64,000 nucleotides of DNA, from the NCBI GenBank assembly GCA_036850595.1, contig CM072153.1:12046169-12110168 (forward strand), in the 5' to 3' direction. This DNA comes from Rhyacichthys aspro (taxonomy: Eukaryota > Chordata > Actinopteri > Gobiiformes > Rhyacichthyidae). Shown here in pieces: positions 11,782 through 24,039 of the stretch. The notes under the pieces were generated by a model, which was not told where the DNA came from, did no database searches, and worked only from the letters and a program-made list of their open reading frames with translations. The number at the start of each line of letters is the position of its first letter. Positions within the stretch are counted from its first letter, which is position 1. A program made the position numbers and the translations under genes.

Positions 11782-11916
11782 GTCTCAAGATATGTAAAGC
11801 TTGAGCAGCAGGACCCTGAGTACTTCCATGTGGTTGGTCCAGAGGATGCAAGTCACAAGGTTGCACCTGGACTGTCTGCGACTTTTGCTGTCTTATTCAC
11901 CCCACAGGACAACAAG
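11782..11916 (+). pseudogene. hydin: hydin exon remnant (HKVAPGLSATFAVLFTP)
   Basis: 45 open codons including PEYFHVVGPEDASHKVAPG and VLFTPQDNK, matching HYDIN just after the previous exon. Acceptor and donor (GTATAG) are present. The next family segments, roughly 200 residues up to the human HFLWKVF region, are not found downstream until 19842. Confidence 0.88.
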
Positions 11917-14900
11917 GTATAGTGAATGAGCATTTGACTGCGGCAATGAGCACAGTATGAGTACAGTAAGTGTGACAATTTATTAGACGGAGATAAACAG
12001 TGTAAAACTGTGATACAACAATAAGGATTTCAAACTAATCATTAGAGTACAACCATTACATAAAGCCCACTGACACATTTTTGCGATGGTTTGGAATAAA
12101 GCTCATGTTTCTGACAACAACAAAATCAGATTCATAAATTGAAGGGTCAAAGGTCAAGCATAAGGTTGCACCACAATATCCTTTTGTCGTCTTCTTTACT
12201 GATACAATGAGTAAGAGTGAAAACTGAGAGGCAAGGTCAAAATGAAATGTAGCAACATTAGATTAAAGGTAATTTTATCCCCCAAGTGAGTTGTGTGTAC
12301 AGTGGTCAATGCACTGCTTTAGGAGCTGCTTAAGTCATTTGTACATAAACTAAAAACATACTGACTACATCACATTGACTCAAGATGTTTACACAAACAA
12401 AAAATATTACTCCAGTATGTGTAAATTACAAAACACACTGCATCTGCAGTTTAGATTAGTATTTTGTACATGATTGACCCATGCTCTGTGAGGAAGCTAA
12501 AGGAGGTTAAAGACTAAGAGCCGGTACCTTAATCAAATTGATAAAAATGTTTTTGTAACATGACAGTTTTACCATCAGTCCTCCTGTAATAAACAACAGA
12601 TTGCAGCTTGTGTGGACAAACAATTGTAAATCTGGAGAAGAAGAATTTTCTCTCAAAAAAGTACTTTGCTGGGATACCCAGATGCACACACAAAACTAAC
12701 AAATTGAGATGAAACAGTCCCCCAACCATGGATATGCTTTCATAATCACTTTAATAAGACTGTCTTTTATCAGCACATGTGCTATCCACATCATCTCACT
12801 CATTCTCTCAGTCCAGGCCAGGATTTGCTGATGACGACAGGCGTCAGATCTCTTTGTTCCTACAAAGTGTTGCCGGTGTATGTTCTTGCTGTGTGTTTGC
12901 ACATACATAGTATATCCCTCTTCATTGTTCCTGATGCTTCAAAAATACACAGGTACATTCACACAAGCTGATCCATTGTTTGTTTGTTTTTTATTGGCTA
13001 CAATACAATGCTGGAGATTAACAGAAACATTTTTAACATGAATGTACAGTGGGCTAAACACTGATATGGTGTGTTTTAAGCATTTTGTAGTTGTTAAGTC
13101 AATGGTGATACATGTAGTTAATGAATGGATTCTATAGCCTCCGTAGGGACCAGAGCTGTGAGTAAACAGGACACTATCATTGCAGCAGCTTGTTGTATTT
13201 ATTCCCTCATGCAGCTTTCTCTAATTGTATGTCCTCTTCTTTTTTAGCCTCAGTGTCTGTCTTGCTGTCTATCTCACTAGATGATTCCACATTGCTCCAC
13301 CCTTTGCAAATGACTATAAGGTACCTTGATGATTATTTACATGCCAAAGTCCACAAAGGTGTGTACACTCCCCACCAGAATAGCTAACCGGCTTACAATC
13401 TCACATTGCTTTGAAGGTTTTGTAGTAAATGTTGAAATGACATCAGTAATATATGCAGTAGGACTGTGCAATAAAATAATAGCAAAATATATCTCAACTA
13501 GACATTTAATCAATAGCAAATGGTTCAGTGGAATATTCAATAGTTTTAAGTTAATGCGCCAAATGCAAAATGCCATAGAGCACATAATGAATGCACTTTG
13601 GTGCAATCAAAGCTTCTTGTCAAGGTGGCAAATTTTTTGCATGCATTAGTGTTCTTGGTACCATGACACAGTACACAACATCTTTTGTGTGTTAGGTTCT
13701 TAAATGTAAAAATTTCTCTATATTGGAATAAATCTTTTCTTAACTGACCTTAACTGAAAATATAGAAGCAGTGCCTCACTATTCTATCCCATCCGTCAAA
13801 AGAAGCTTAAGATTGACCATGTAAGCTTGTCCCTCTTAGGCAGTGGTCCGACCAGTGGGTGCTAAAACCTGATCTGCCCTCACTATTAGTCAGTCTTTCC
13901 CACATCAAAGCCAAATAGATGAAGCTTTGGACTTTGCATGCATAAACACTTGGGGATCAATTAGAGGTTAAAGGAGAAAGTTGTATGAAAAGGAGCAGTT
14001 GTATGTGTTAAACTTTTTTTCAAAAGTGAAGTGATTAAAGTCAGATTAAACTATCACCAATCTTGATTTTTTTTTTTTAATTTAAATAAAACATTGCTTC
14101 TAAATAACTACTAAATTGTATTTACATGTATTATACATGACGCTTTTTTAGATTTAGAAGTTCAAGTTTCTGAAGTTGTTGTTGTTCATATTCAAATGGC
14201 TCCAACTAAACTCAGTGTGATGGTTGTTTTAAGGAAACTGTCTGTCTGTTTACCTCTAGATTTCTAGTGTGGGTGCAGGAGCTAAATATAGCAGTAATAA
14301 TGATGACAGACTGAGGGCTGATTAACTTAAGTGAGGGCTTTAATCAGAATCTCTGACCTACACATGGCTCATCAAAGTCCTCTCTCAAGCTAAATTCAGC
14401 AACACTGTTTTAAAAAGCACCAGAGACTCCCAAGATGTTTGACAAATACTTCCTCGCTGGAGAGGACCTGACTCTTATTAGCCATGCATCACCTACTTTT
14501 AGTGAGCTGCACTGAGAGAACAGGGAAATATGGCAGGATGCTGACACGACAATCATTCTGTTATCAGTGGCCGTTGCTTTCCAAAGTCACCTTGTAAAAA
14601 GTGTCTTTTCACTATGGATAACAACAGAACTGCTTTTGTTTCAAATTTATTTTCTTCCACTTTCAGTTTATCATTTCATTATTAAGATGCCTCTCCCTAG
14701 AGCTGATAAACAAAAAGCTGATAAAGAATTTATGTGGAGATCTTTAACCAGTGCTGTTTCAAATGAAAAACTTTAGGGTAGGATCTGTAAAGTATGTCTC
14801 AGGGCAGCTCTTGTTAGCTGTTTGTCTTTGTGTATACTGCAGTATAGTGCATTTTTCTCTGCATGTGCGTGATCTACAGTAACAGAGCGGTTTTGGTGTG

Positions 14901-17900
14901 CAGCCGTGTAAACAGGAAAGTCTGCTAAAGAAGTGGCAACTGTAGCGTACTGCGGCATTAAGCTTTTATAATGGGAGGGCCAGCCTGGGTCCAGAATACC
15001 ACTTACAGCCCATCAAGACACTATCATTTTTAATTTAGCACCTTTCCCTGACTCTCTCACTATTTCATGTATGTTTCAGGCTGGCTTGCTGCGAAAGCCT
15101 TCACTCTGCTTTTGGGCCAGATAGAGACTTCAACATGAACATGCCTGTAGATTTTTACATGTCAGCCAAACAAACATATTTTCCAAAGTAGGACTAAAGA
15201 CTGTGTATAATTGCTGTCATTGCTCAGCTTGTTTCTTATCATGGTTAGTTAGACACATCTTGTTGTGCTTCAGAAGTGAGACTTTTTGCTGGCCCACTCC
15301 TCTGTTCTGTCACTGCTGTAGATTTAAATGAAAAGACAGACAAGTATTCAGGAGCTCAGAGGCATCTGCTTTGACAGGACTAGCACCAGGGACTTCAGCA
15401 CCACTGTCTTTAAGAACTGCACACATAAATAAATACAGGCATGTCAAGAGACACAGTCGCTGCAGAGTTGCTGGAATCAAAGGCAGTTGAGGTAGGTTGA
15501 GAAGTTCCCTTGCTGTGTACATAAAGAAATGATAACAAAAAGAAACTGAGCCAAGGGAAGATGGGCCACCATGGACATCCACGATGAAAGCTTTAACAAT
15601 AAGCTGCAGCTCTCCCTGGCTGTCAACTGCTGTCATAGCATCCGGATGTGAGAAGATAATTGCTTTTCTTTCCCCCAGTCCCGCTCCCTCATTTCCCTTC
15701 CATCACTCATCCTCTTGCTTGGCTCTTCTCTCTACCCAGTTTCTTTGATATTTCAGGGCTTTGTAGTCTTTTTGCTTTTGAGTAAAAGCAAAGAAGTGGC
15801 CTTCCTGTAGAACTGTGCCAGCCTGTTTTGCATTCTTTCGCTACATGATGGAAATCTTTGCACTAATTGTCCCACAGAAATGCTTTAAAATGCGTTGTGA
15901 ATTCTAAAATGTGTGTTTTCACTGTAGGGCATGCCAAGTCATTGTATAGATTTCACCACTCATTCCTCAGAGTCTGGTTTATTTTCCCTCTCAATCAGGA
16001 CAGGGTCAACGTGTTGTTATTGCATGTGAAAGCTAAATAAGTCACATTGGGAGAGTTTTAGTGCGACTGAGACTTTCATGTTGCTCAGAAACGAGGTATC
16101 TCAGGTCCCAATTAATCACTGGCGTTAAAGCCCAGGCAGAGATGGATTAAAAGCTCTTCTATTCAGTCAGTACTATGCAGGACTTGAAACATAATCTTTT
16201 GAGCGTGTTGCTTGGAATGATTTGTGCTAAATCTATCCCAAAAAGCACTGTAGTTGTGTCTTAGTGCTGTGTACACTTTCAGTTCATTTTTATTAAGTCT
16301 GTGTTCTATAAACAACAACAACAGTCTTTGACCATTGTCAGAAGTCAATTTAGGTCTAAGCCTTTAATTAATGTAAATTTGTCTTCATTGACACTAATGT
16401 GGTTTTGTTATAAATTGAAATGCTTAAATCTTAAATTTAGGATGGCAGTGATTGTTACTTGATTTTCCAGTGTTTCAGTTGTGATGACCTTACTTAATAA
16501 ATAAAAAATAAGAATCCTTAGACTCACATGATCTGGAATTAAGTTTTTATCAAGGATACTGCAGTGCTTTCATCTGGCTCTTTGCACACAACCACAGAGT
16601 AAACCAAAAGTAGATTTCCTTTCAAGAGGTTCAGCTTTTACTGCACATCACCGAAGAAGCCTTGTTTCACTGCAGTGTCAGGCTGCTTGCTTTTTGACCC
16701 CCTACAGGTCCATGGTTTAGATCAGTTTCCAATGTTAAAGCACACTGTTTCCAACATGACACCAGGGGACTGAACCTGACTGAAGGCAGTCTCTGCACAC
16801 ATTGTTTGCATCTTTGATTATGCATTTAATGTGTAAAGTAAAGATTTAAAATTAGTTTTGAAAGGCACTGCCATATAATCATAATGTGCTTTGCTTTGGA
16901 ATAGATGCCAGCTCATTTGCTGGTTTATACAGCAATATACTCTCACTTTTTTGGCATCTATCTGTTCTGAAATAATATTATAATAACAAAAATTTAGTGT
17001 TTATGAGAAAAATTCAGGGTCTCAATGTCTTTAGAAAATAATCCTATCTTTTGTAGGAGTCACTAAATGTAAAACGCAATCAGAAAAACTATTTTAATGT
17101 AACAATAGTTTAAAGACAATTAATTTTGAAAATATTTTGAACAAAGTGCCTACATCTCACGTTGTATAGTATAAGTCCAGTATGTGCAATAAACAAGTCA
17201 GACAAATTATTTCTTGATCTTACAATCAACCTAAATCTATTTCTAACACCAAAGGAAAACTCTAATATTCCAGTTTGTTGTTTTACTCTTGAGTCATTTA
17301 TTGCTTCTGCAGTCCTTGTAAAAAAGTGGTAAGTGGTGTGTGGAACGGTTTGTTGTGAGGATATTCTTGTTGGTGTAAGCCTGATCTATAGCAGTCTGTA
17401 GGCAATAATAAAAAGGCTTGACTTTGGGACTGTGGTTGAAGTAAACAAAAAAATCTTCAGCTCTTGGCCTGTGAAAGACAGTATAGTGTAGTGATGGGGT
17501 GATATTTTGAGTGTTTTGGCTCAGTTACACTACATTTTTATTCAAACAGTGGGTTTCACAGTAGAAAAAAAGGACTGTGCAGCATTTGTTCATTGTTTTG
17601 TGTTTAATCTTGGCCAAGAGTAACAACCTCTTTCATCAATCTGCTGAAACATGGTCGGCTAAAACATTTGTCAACTGATGGATTCATTTCAGAACGACTG
17701 TACAATTTCAACAAAAAGCTAATTAAAACAACAGAGACCAATTGCTTGCAAATAACAAAAAGTGCCATTGCCGCTTTGATCCTGTTTTTCCAATTAACAC
17801 TCAACAGAAATAGTATCAGTAGAACCCGATCACAGGAACACAATGGAAGTGAAGCCTGTGGAGCTCAGAGCCTTCGGTTCTTAGTGATCACTTCTCCCTT

Positions 17901-19841
17901 GAGTCGTATACAAATTCCTTATATGACCTTTCATACATATGCAAATAGTAATAATCTCTGCCCAGGGTAATGCTCGAGTCCGTCTGATTTGAATGTAAAC
18001 AAACATTTAATACATTTACATAGTCTGGCTTCATCGGAAACCTTGCTTTGCATCTTATTTTTGTTGCTGTTGATTGTTGCGTGTGCCACTGTTTGGCGCA
18101 CACTTTAAAGGTGGGACCTTGCTGCTCCTATTGAGGCTCATTAATTTGGTTTTACGACATCAGTGCCCTATTCCTTAGCGGTTGTTAAACGTGACTCGGG
18201 AGAATTGTTCTGAGAAATGTATTTAGCTGAGTTGGGAAATGGTTCTGCTTTACCATTACCCAGTGAATTTACCCTGTAACACTCAGAAATTCTCTGGCAG
18301 CGGGGTAAAGTCATGTGTTTGAAATGCCAGTTATATGGGTTATTTTAAGAGCATTTGAATCTCTCCAGAAGCCTTCTTTTGAGTCACAGCCAGTCTTTTC
18401 AAGCTAGTGTTGTTGACTATTCCCTGTTTATATTAGGCCACATTAGCAGCTGCTCCTCTGCGGTTAGACGTTTGTTATGCTGTACGACTCCTTTTATAAC
18501 TGTAATTCCCTGTGCAACTAAACCTTTGGTGCACTGCTTTAATTAAGCCTTACCTTGTTTTTTGAATCAGATGTAAAATGTTTTGTTTTGTTTCTATTGT
18601 TTCTAGTTAGTTAGTTTGGACACTACAGCCACATCAACTTACCTGACATTTAATATACTATATATTATATCTATTTTGGCTGCTGTTCTTTTAGACTTCA
18701 ATACAATTCTAGTTGAGCCCAGAGTTAACAAATAGTTCATTGGAGATTTTCCATAAAGATTTGTTTAGACTTATCCAGTCTCACCCCAGTCTCAGACCCA
18801 GATCATTGTTGGTTGGGTTTCAACAGAACATTTAAATACAAAACATTGAATGGTTTTGTTATGTGAGACATTTTTATATTGGCCTGGTTATTCTGCTCTT
18901 TGTCTTCACGCAGTTAACTAAAGTTGCCCAGTATTTGAGTTAGCCTGGCCAGCCATCCTAATTCTTTTTCAGTTCTATAAAGAATAGAGTAGGATTAGTC
19001 TGGTCTTTGTGAATTCTCAGAGGGCAAACCAATGGGCGAACAAAAGACTGCCTCTCAGGACACAGTGTTAAAAAAAAAAAAAAAAAGATACAACCAATGA
19101 GAGAAGCAAAGTACTGGATAAACCCCGCTCCATTTTAGATAAACAGTTACAACTGGTTTGACAGGACTTCTACTAAGTCCTGAGACCTATTTGCTCTACA
19201 AAGTGAATGAGTATGGCTGGCTAGTCTACAAATCTTTTCACTGACTACATTATTCATCTTACAATTACATTTATAAAAATATTTGAATGTGTTTTTTGTC
19301 AGCTTGTACGGCGCATGTGAAGAACTGAATATCCAGCTTAACTCCGACTCAACTAAATCTCCCAGTCCAGTTTGCAGACAGTGTCCATCACTAACACCAG
19401 TAACACCCCGCAGCAATACTACTGGATAATGTGGCCCAGCCGTAATAAAGCACATGCCCAGGTATAGTATGGATTTATTTAACATACGTGTATACCAAAA
19501 ATTCTGTAAGTGGAGTAGCCAAAATGTCAAGAAAATAAAGTGCTGTTTTAAAATCTTGAACATTTACACTGTGTAATAAATAAGTGTATCCATGTAAATC
19601 ATCACTTGAGTGATACTTTTCATTTATTGCACACACAATATATACTCAAATGTAACTCAACTGTAGTGTGTAATTTTTTTTTATAACTACAGCTTTTAAC
19701 AACAGTTATTTGTTAATGTTACAGTAAGTGCAGCTGGGCGACCTGTGTCTGAAACAAACGCCATGAACTGTGCTCTCTCTCTCTCTCTCTCTCTCTCTCG
19801 CTCTCTCTCTGACCTCTCTTACCCCCTCTACCTGTCTCCAG
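11917..19841 (+). other. Long hydin interval with expected exons missing
   Basis: Nearly 8 kb where several family exons (CVTEREKF and DFPDKLNFS-type segments) should lie. I could not read any of them on the plus strand. The interval holds ordinary AT-rich DNA, a poly-A run at about 19070-19086 and a CT microsatellite at its end. A deletion or divergence beyond recognition explains the gap. Confidence 0.5.
19773..19810. repeat. (CT)n microsatellite before a hydin acceptor
   Basis: Almost uninterrupted CT dinucleotides, broken once by a G, running towards the polypyrimidine tract and acceptor at 19841. Confidence 0.95.
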
Positions 19842-20010
19842 GGAGAGTGCAGTTCTCCAGTGGAGGGAGGACGAGGAGGCGAGCAGAGGCCAGGATTTTC
19901 ACAGTGAGCTTAGCCCTGCAGCAATCCATCGTCTTGCTCCTCTGTCCAGGACTGCAAAGGACCAGCTCTGTGACCTTTCAAATGGAGGTGTCATTACCCT
20001 GGTACCAATG
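19842..20010 (+). pseudogene. hydin: hydin exon remnant with 2-nt frameshift
   Basis: After a CTGTCTCCAG acceptor the first frame reads RVQF. Two extra bases at about 19856 shift it to the frame QWREDEEASRGQDF, then LAPLSRTAKDQLCDLSNG and GVITLVPM, with a GTGTGT donor. This fits the HYDIN segment HF-W, LLSRTFANQ and FTVEPLEG. The match is weaker than for later exons. Confidence 0.6.
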
Positions 20011-20144
20011 GTGTGTTTGTGTCTGCATTCATTTCTGCCTTTCCATATACCAATGACCAAGTCAATACTGCTATTTATCTCAAATATATTTTGCTTTGTT
20101 TCTCTTTTTACTCCAAGTGGGCTGCACAGTAATAGTTGCTCAAT

Positions 20145-20172
20145 ATGTGTGTGTATGTATGTGTGTGTGTGT
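20145..20172. repeat. (TG)n microsatellite
   Basis: Short TG-rich run, interrupted by TATG, in a hydin intron. Confidence 0.8.
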
Positions 20173-21469
20173 ATAGTATTAATTGGTTTTGTCATACAAA
20201 ATATATCAACAACAAATCAAAAATATTATGCTCAAAAATATAGTAATAGCAATATTAAAGTTAGCAAAGAAGAGCTGAGGTAAAATGCATGATGTTTTTT
20301 TTATTTTCCCACATTTTGTCAAGTCAGATAGTTCAAGCCCAAAGCTAAATAACATTTGAACAGCTACAATATTTCTGTACCACCGTAATGCCCTGTTGCA
20401 AGTCCTCATACATTGGACAATAAAGGACTGGCACATGCCCCCCCTGTCAGGTGTCAGGTATTTTTCTGCTATTGTCTTCTTAGTTCAACTCAGTCAGCCT
20501 CTGAGGGCAAAGTAGGACAAAAGTATTGGTAAGGAGAAGTAAGAGGATGAAAGAGAGAGACAGTGAAACTTTCAAAGGACAGTTAAGAAAAAGTGTTTGT
20601 CATTCTACACATGCCTCCATCCATCCACCTAAGCAGTCACACAAAGGGACAGTCAAGCATTGGGGTCAGTGGCTGTGGGAGCAGTCGGTGCTCGAGTAAA
20701 CTTAAACCTGACTGAGACAGCGCTACATTGATTTTACACTGAATTTAAAGCATTTTTTTTTCTTTGAGCAAAAGTAAACAATTTTTACTTTTTACTCATT
20801 TTAAAATTCCTTTTGTTTATCCCCTAACACCTCAGATTTGCACAGATGTTGCACCTCTGCTTTAAATCAATAGCTTTCTCATAACAGATCTTTCTTCTCT
20901 CAGTTGTTTGGTGCAGAGTCAGATAATGGACAACTGGAAAACATCCCTGGCTAACAAGCTTTGCCTGAATGTTTCGTGATCATTTTATGTTTCCCTCTCC
21001 ATCAGGACACAATATTACAAAGAAACTAGTTTATAATAATTAAATAAAACCACTCTCAATCTATCTATATAGTTTGAACAATTCATTTTACTAGACATGG
21101 CAGTCCAAAGGCTCATTGTATTTGTCTTATTTGAAGTAGTAAAAGGTTGTTGGGAGATTTGCATGTGGCCTTCACATGTGTCTTCTGAGCCGGATGGCTA
21201 GATTTACATTAATTTCCATGCCTTCTGAGGGAGGTAATGACCTGACGACTGAGGTCAGTGACAACTCTGGACTGGACATGTGGACCCTGATTTCTCACTC
21301 TACACATCGTCAAACCCAAACTAATCGTGGAAGAAAGAAAAATGTCATATGCCCTTTAATAATTTCAAAGAGCAAAACTGAATCAGAAACAACATGTGAC
21401 AAAAAGTTGAGAAAGTTGCAAGACATGTTTTATTCACGCCTTTAAACATTGTTCTTCTGTGCCTGATAG

Positions 21470-21569
21470 GCTGAGAGTCAAGGGTGAGGGCACAGGAGCT
21501 ACACTTGAGCCCAGTTACAATCTGGTGGACATGAAAAATGTATTCATGAGTGACAAAGATTGGTACGAG
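21470..21569 (+). pseudogene. hydin: hydin exon remnant (LRVKGEGTGATLEPSYNLVD)
   Basis: 100 nt open through LRVKGEGTGATLEPSYNLVD and MKNVFMSDKDWYE, matching human LRIKGEGMGPK and LLDIGKVF. Acceptor CCTGATAG and donor GTAAGC are intact. Confidence 0.9.
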
Positions 21570-21777
21570 GTAAGCTACAACACTGTGGACATCTGTAGAA
21601 ATCTGTTACAAGCCTGTACTAAGGCTATTTCTGTAGAAACCTCTTTAGCTCAGTGTGTCTGCAAATGTGTGGAAACATTTAGCTGAGCATTTAACTGACC
21701 TTAAACAATCAGTACAAAGATGTAAATGCTCATTAAAAACAAACGTGTTGAATGACAAAATGTTTGCTGTTTTCTAG

Positions 21778-22001
21778 ATGACGTTAACCAACAAAGGGCT
21801 CATTGATGCACCTTTCAGGTTATCAAGCCCCAACACAACTTTTGGACACTTTCTCTCCTTTAGTCCAGAGGAAGGTGTCGTTCCTCCCGGGGCCTGTCAG
21901 ACTGTGAAAGTCACCTTCTCCAGATCTGTCTTGGGAACTTTCTCTGAGGATTTGCTACTGACAGTTGAAGGACAGCCTCACCCACATATCTTAAACTTCA
22001 G
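21778..22001 (+). pseudogene. hydin: hydin exon remnant (SFSPEEGVVPPGACQTVKV)
   Basis: 224 nt, fully open: MTLTNKGLIDAPFRLSSP, FLSFSPEEGVVPPG and FSRSVLGTFSEDLLLTVEG. It is a well-preserved ASH-type repeat. Acceptor TTTTCTAG and donor GTAGCA follow the family phase (0 to 2). Confidence 0.93.
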
Positions 22002-22448
22002 GTAGCATATTGTTTAGATTTTATTTATTTATCAAGGCCACTACACATGAAAGAATTTTGGTAACTGCAGAAAGGGTTATCCACAAGGCTGTTTTATATC
22101 ATCAATTATGTCTTTGACTGAACAGGCAGAAGAACTATCCATCCGATATGAGTTAAAGCAATGTAACACAAAGATATTTATTTTGGAACAATTGGTACAG
22201 ACTGGTCTAGTTTCAGTACTCGCAACACTGACTATTAATGAATCAGTTTTAAATGAACTTCAAATAAACTGTCCAGATTTCCAGTTGATGGGATTTTGCT
22301 TAAACAGAGAAAGACTGACATGTGAGAGTACGTTGTTTGAATGGTATCACGCTGCAACTCTTAGCTCTATTCTCACTCAGCTTCACATGAGAAATTTTGA
22401 CCTTGTTGTGTTTCAAAGCATTTGCATGGTTTCGATCATCTTTTTCAG

Positions 22449-22524
22449 GGGTTGTGTCATTGGTCCAACTTTTTACTTTCACCTTTCACACATGTATCAG
22501 AGCTCAATAGAGATGTAGCCTTTG
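22449..22524 (+). pseudogene. hydin: hydin exon remnant with frameshift (GCVIGPTFYFHL)
   Basis: Begins GCVIGPTFYFHLSHM, exactly as HYDIN does after the previous exon. The frame then hits TAG at 22516-22518, while another frame gives LNRDVAF(G) up to donor GTAAGC, matching human LHFGDVSFG. An indel near 22500-22510 is implied. Confidence 0.88.
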
Positions 22525-22663
22525 GTAAGCTGTCTGTTTTATTGCTTTAATTAGTTTATTCTTACAATACACTTTACCCTCTACTACCTTACCCTGCTTA
22601 GATTGTGCTATACAAGTCTGTGTACCTGTGATTTCCTGCAACTGCTATTTGTACCCTTTTCAG

Positions 22664-22862
22664 CACCTCATTTGTGCCTTTGACCTTTTCCCTGCGTGTA
22701 CTGGGAGATGGATTATGGCCTCCTGTTGTGACCTGTGTCCAGCAGCTGACCAGAAACCAGTGGCGGGGCAGTACTGCTGAAGACCATCATGTGCTGCCTA
22801 AGGAATTCATTATCACCCCTGCAGCAGACACTTTGCCAGTCATGTCACAAGTCACCATTAAG
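22664..22862 (+). pseudogene. hydin: hydin exon remnant (FVPLTFSLRVLGDGL)
   Basis: Reads TSFVPLTFSLRVLGDGL, TRNQWRG and LPKEFIITPAADTLPV, ending VTIK at GTATGC. About eleven residues of the family (FPHTLICSLNN) are missing in front of it, so the junction with the previous piece no longer joins in frame. Confidence 0.88.
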
Positions 22863-23275
22863 GTATGCATAATCCCATCTTAGCCTTTTAGACATGATTA
22901 ACATAACTCCTATTTACTGATGAATGCATCTTGGTTGAAGATGGCTTTCTTTGTGGTTAAAATAAATAATTCTGTTTGGTGGCTATTCATTTCTCAGGTC
23001 ACAGAAGTACAGTTTTATGTTTCTAAACATATTTGCTTTGCTTAGAAAACATGTGACATTGTACCCTGTAGAAAAAAATATGATTTCTGAAAAAAAACAA
23101 TTGAAATTGACACTCATGTCTTGACATATTCATTATTAATCTGAATTGAACTTCAATTGATCAAACTTTTGACCACATTATTACCGGAAACAATGGGAAA
23201 TGATGTGTAATGTATAAATTGTATTTTTCTGTTGCAACTAATCAGAGATTCATGTGCCTTTATATTTGTGTAAGG

Positions 23276-23376
23276 GTGACACTGTGCTCCAATACAGTCA
23301 AAAGATACAGACTGGTGCCGGCGGTAGATGTGGAGGGTGTTGGGAAGGAGATCATGACTCTGCTAATTAACACTAG
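23276..23376 (+). pseudogene. hydin: hydin exon remnant (VTLCSNTVKRY, VDVEGVG)
   Basis: Open through VTLCSNTVKRYRLVPAVDV and EGVGKEIMTLLINTR, near identical in pattern to human VTLCSNTVQKY and VDVEGIGEEVLALLITAR. The AG acceptor lies one base too far upstream (23273-23274), so correct splicing would add one base and break the frame. Confidence 0.88.
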
Positions 23377-23919
23377 GTTTGTTTTCATTGTTTTCATTTA
23401 CACGAAATCTTTCATGTGGAACTTTGGTAAATGTTATTCTTTCACTGTCCTTGGTATTTTTCCTGTACAACACAGTGATCTTCTGAGATCAAATACGTAC
23501 TTTAAAGTGCTTGAATGTGATAAGATAGCAGCACAAATTTGTAATGCATCGTGCTTTGAAATACCTTTTCAACAGTATTTATTGTGCTTCTGCTTGTCAT
23601 TGAAGCTTTGTGGGGCTGAAAATGTGCTCTATTGAGTTGGAACACAGTTGTCAACTAATCACTGGTGTTTATGTGTTTAATATTCAGCCTCTTATTAGCA
23701 TAATAAAACATTTGAATGTCACCTGCACTACCAGACCATGTTAATCTGACTCCCTCACAGCAATCACTGTCACTGAGAATTTATGAATCGTATTTAATTA
23801 ATGGACTGCTGTTTTGGCACGGTGCAGTACAATTCTGACTGCTGTTCATCATTGGCCTCCAAATAACTTTCTCTGGTTTCATCATTGCTCTTCAATACTC
23901 TCCTTTTATTTGTTGTTAG

Positions 23920-24039
23920 GTGTCTTGTGCCAATGCTCGAGGTGGTAACCCCAGTGTTGGACAACAAAAACTGTTTCTTTAATCTCCACTATGAACAGAA
24001 AGTACAACTGGTTAACTGAAGCCCTCTAACCAGGACCAG
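23920..24039 (+). pseudogene. hydin: hydin exon remnant with TGA stop
   Basis: Continues the previous exon as CLVPMLEVVTPVLDNKNCFF and YEQKVQLVN, then TGA at 24017-24019 where the family continues with a charged residue before LPG. Acceptor TTGTTAG and donor GTGATG are present. Confidence 0.85.

Noticed and set aside
13326..13649. Overlapping open frames on both strands
   Set aside because: AT-rich chance frames without splice or family evidence.
19147..19563. 138-codon minus-strand open frame
   Set aside because: No family resemblance and wrong strand for hydin; chance frame in intron DNA.
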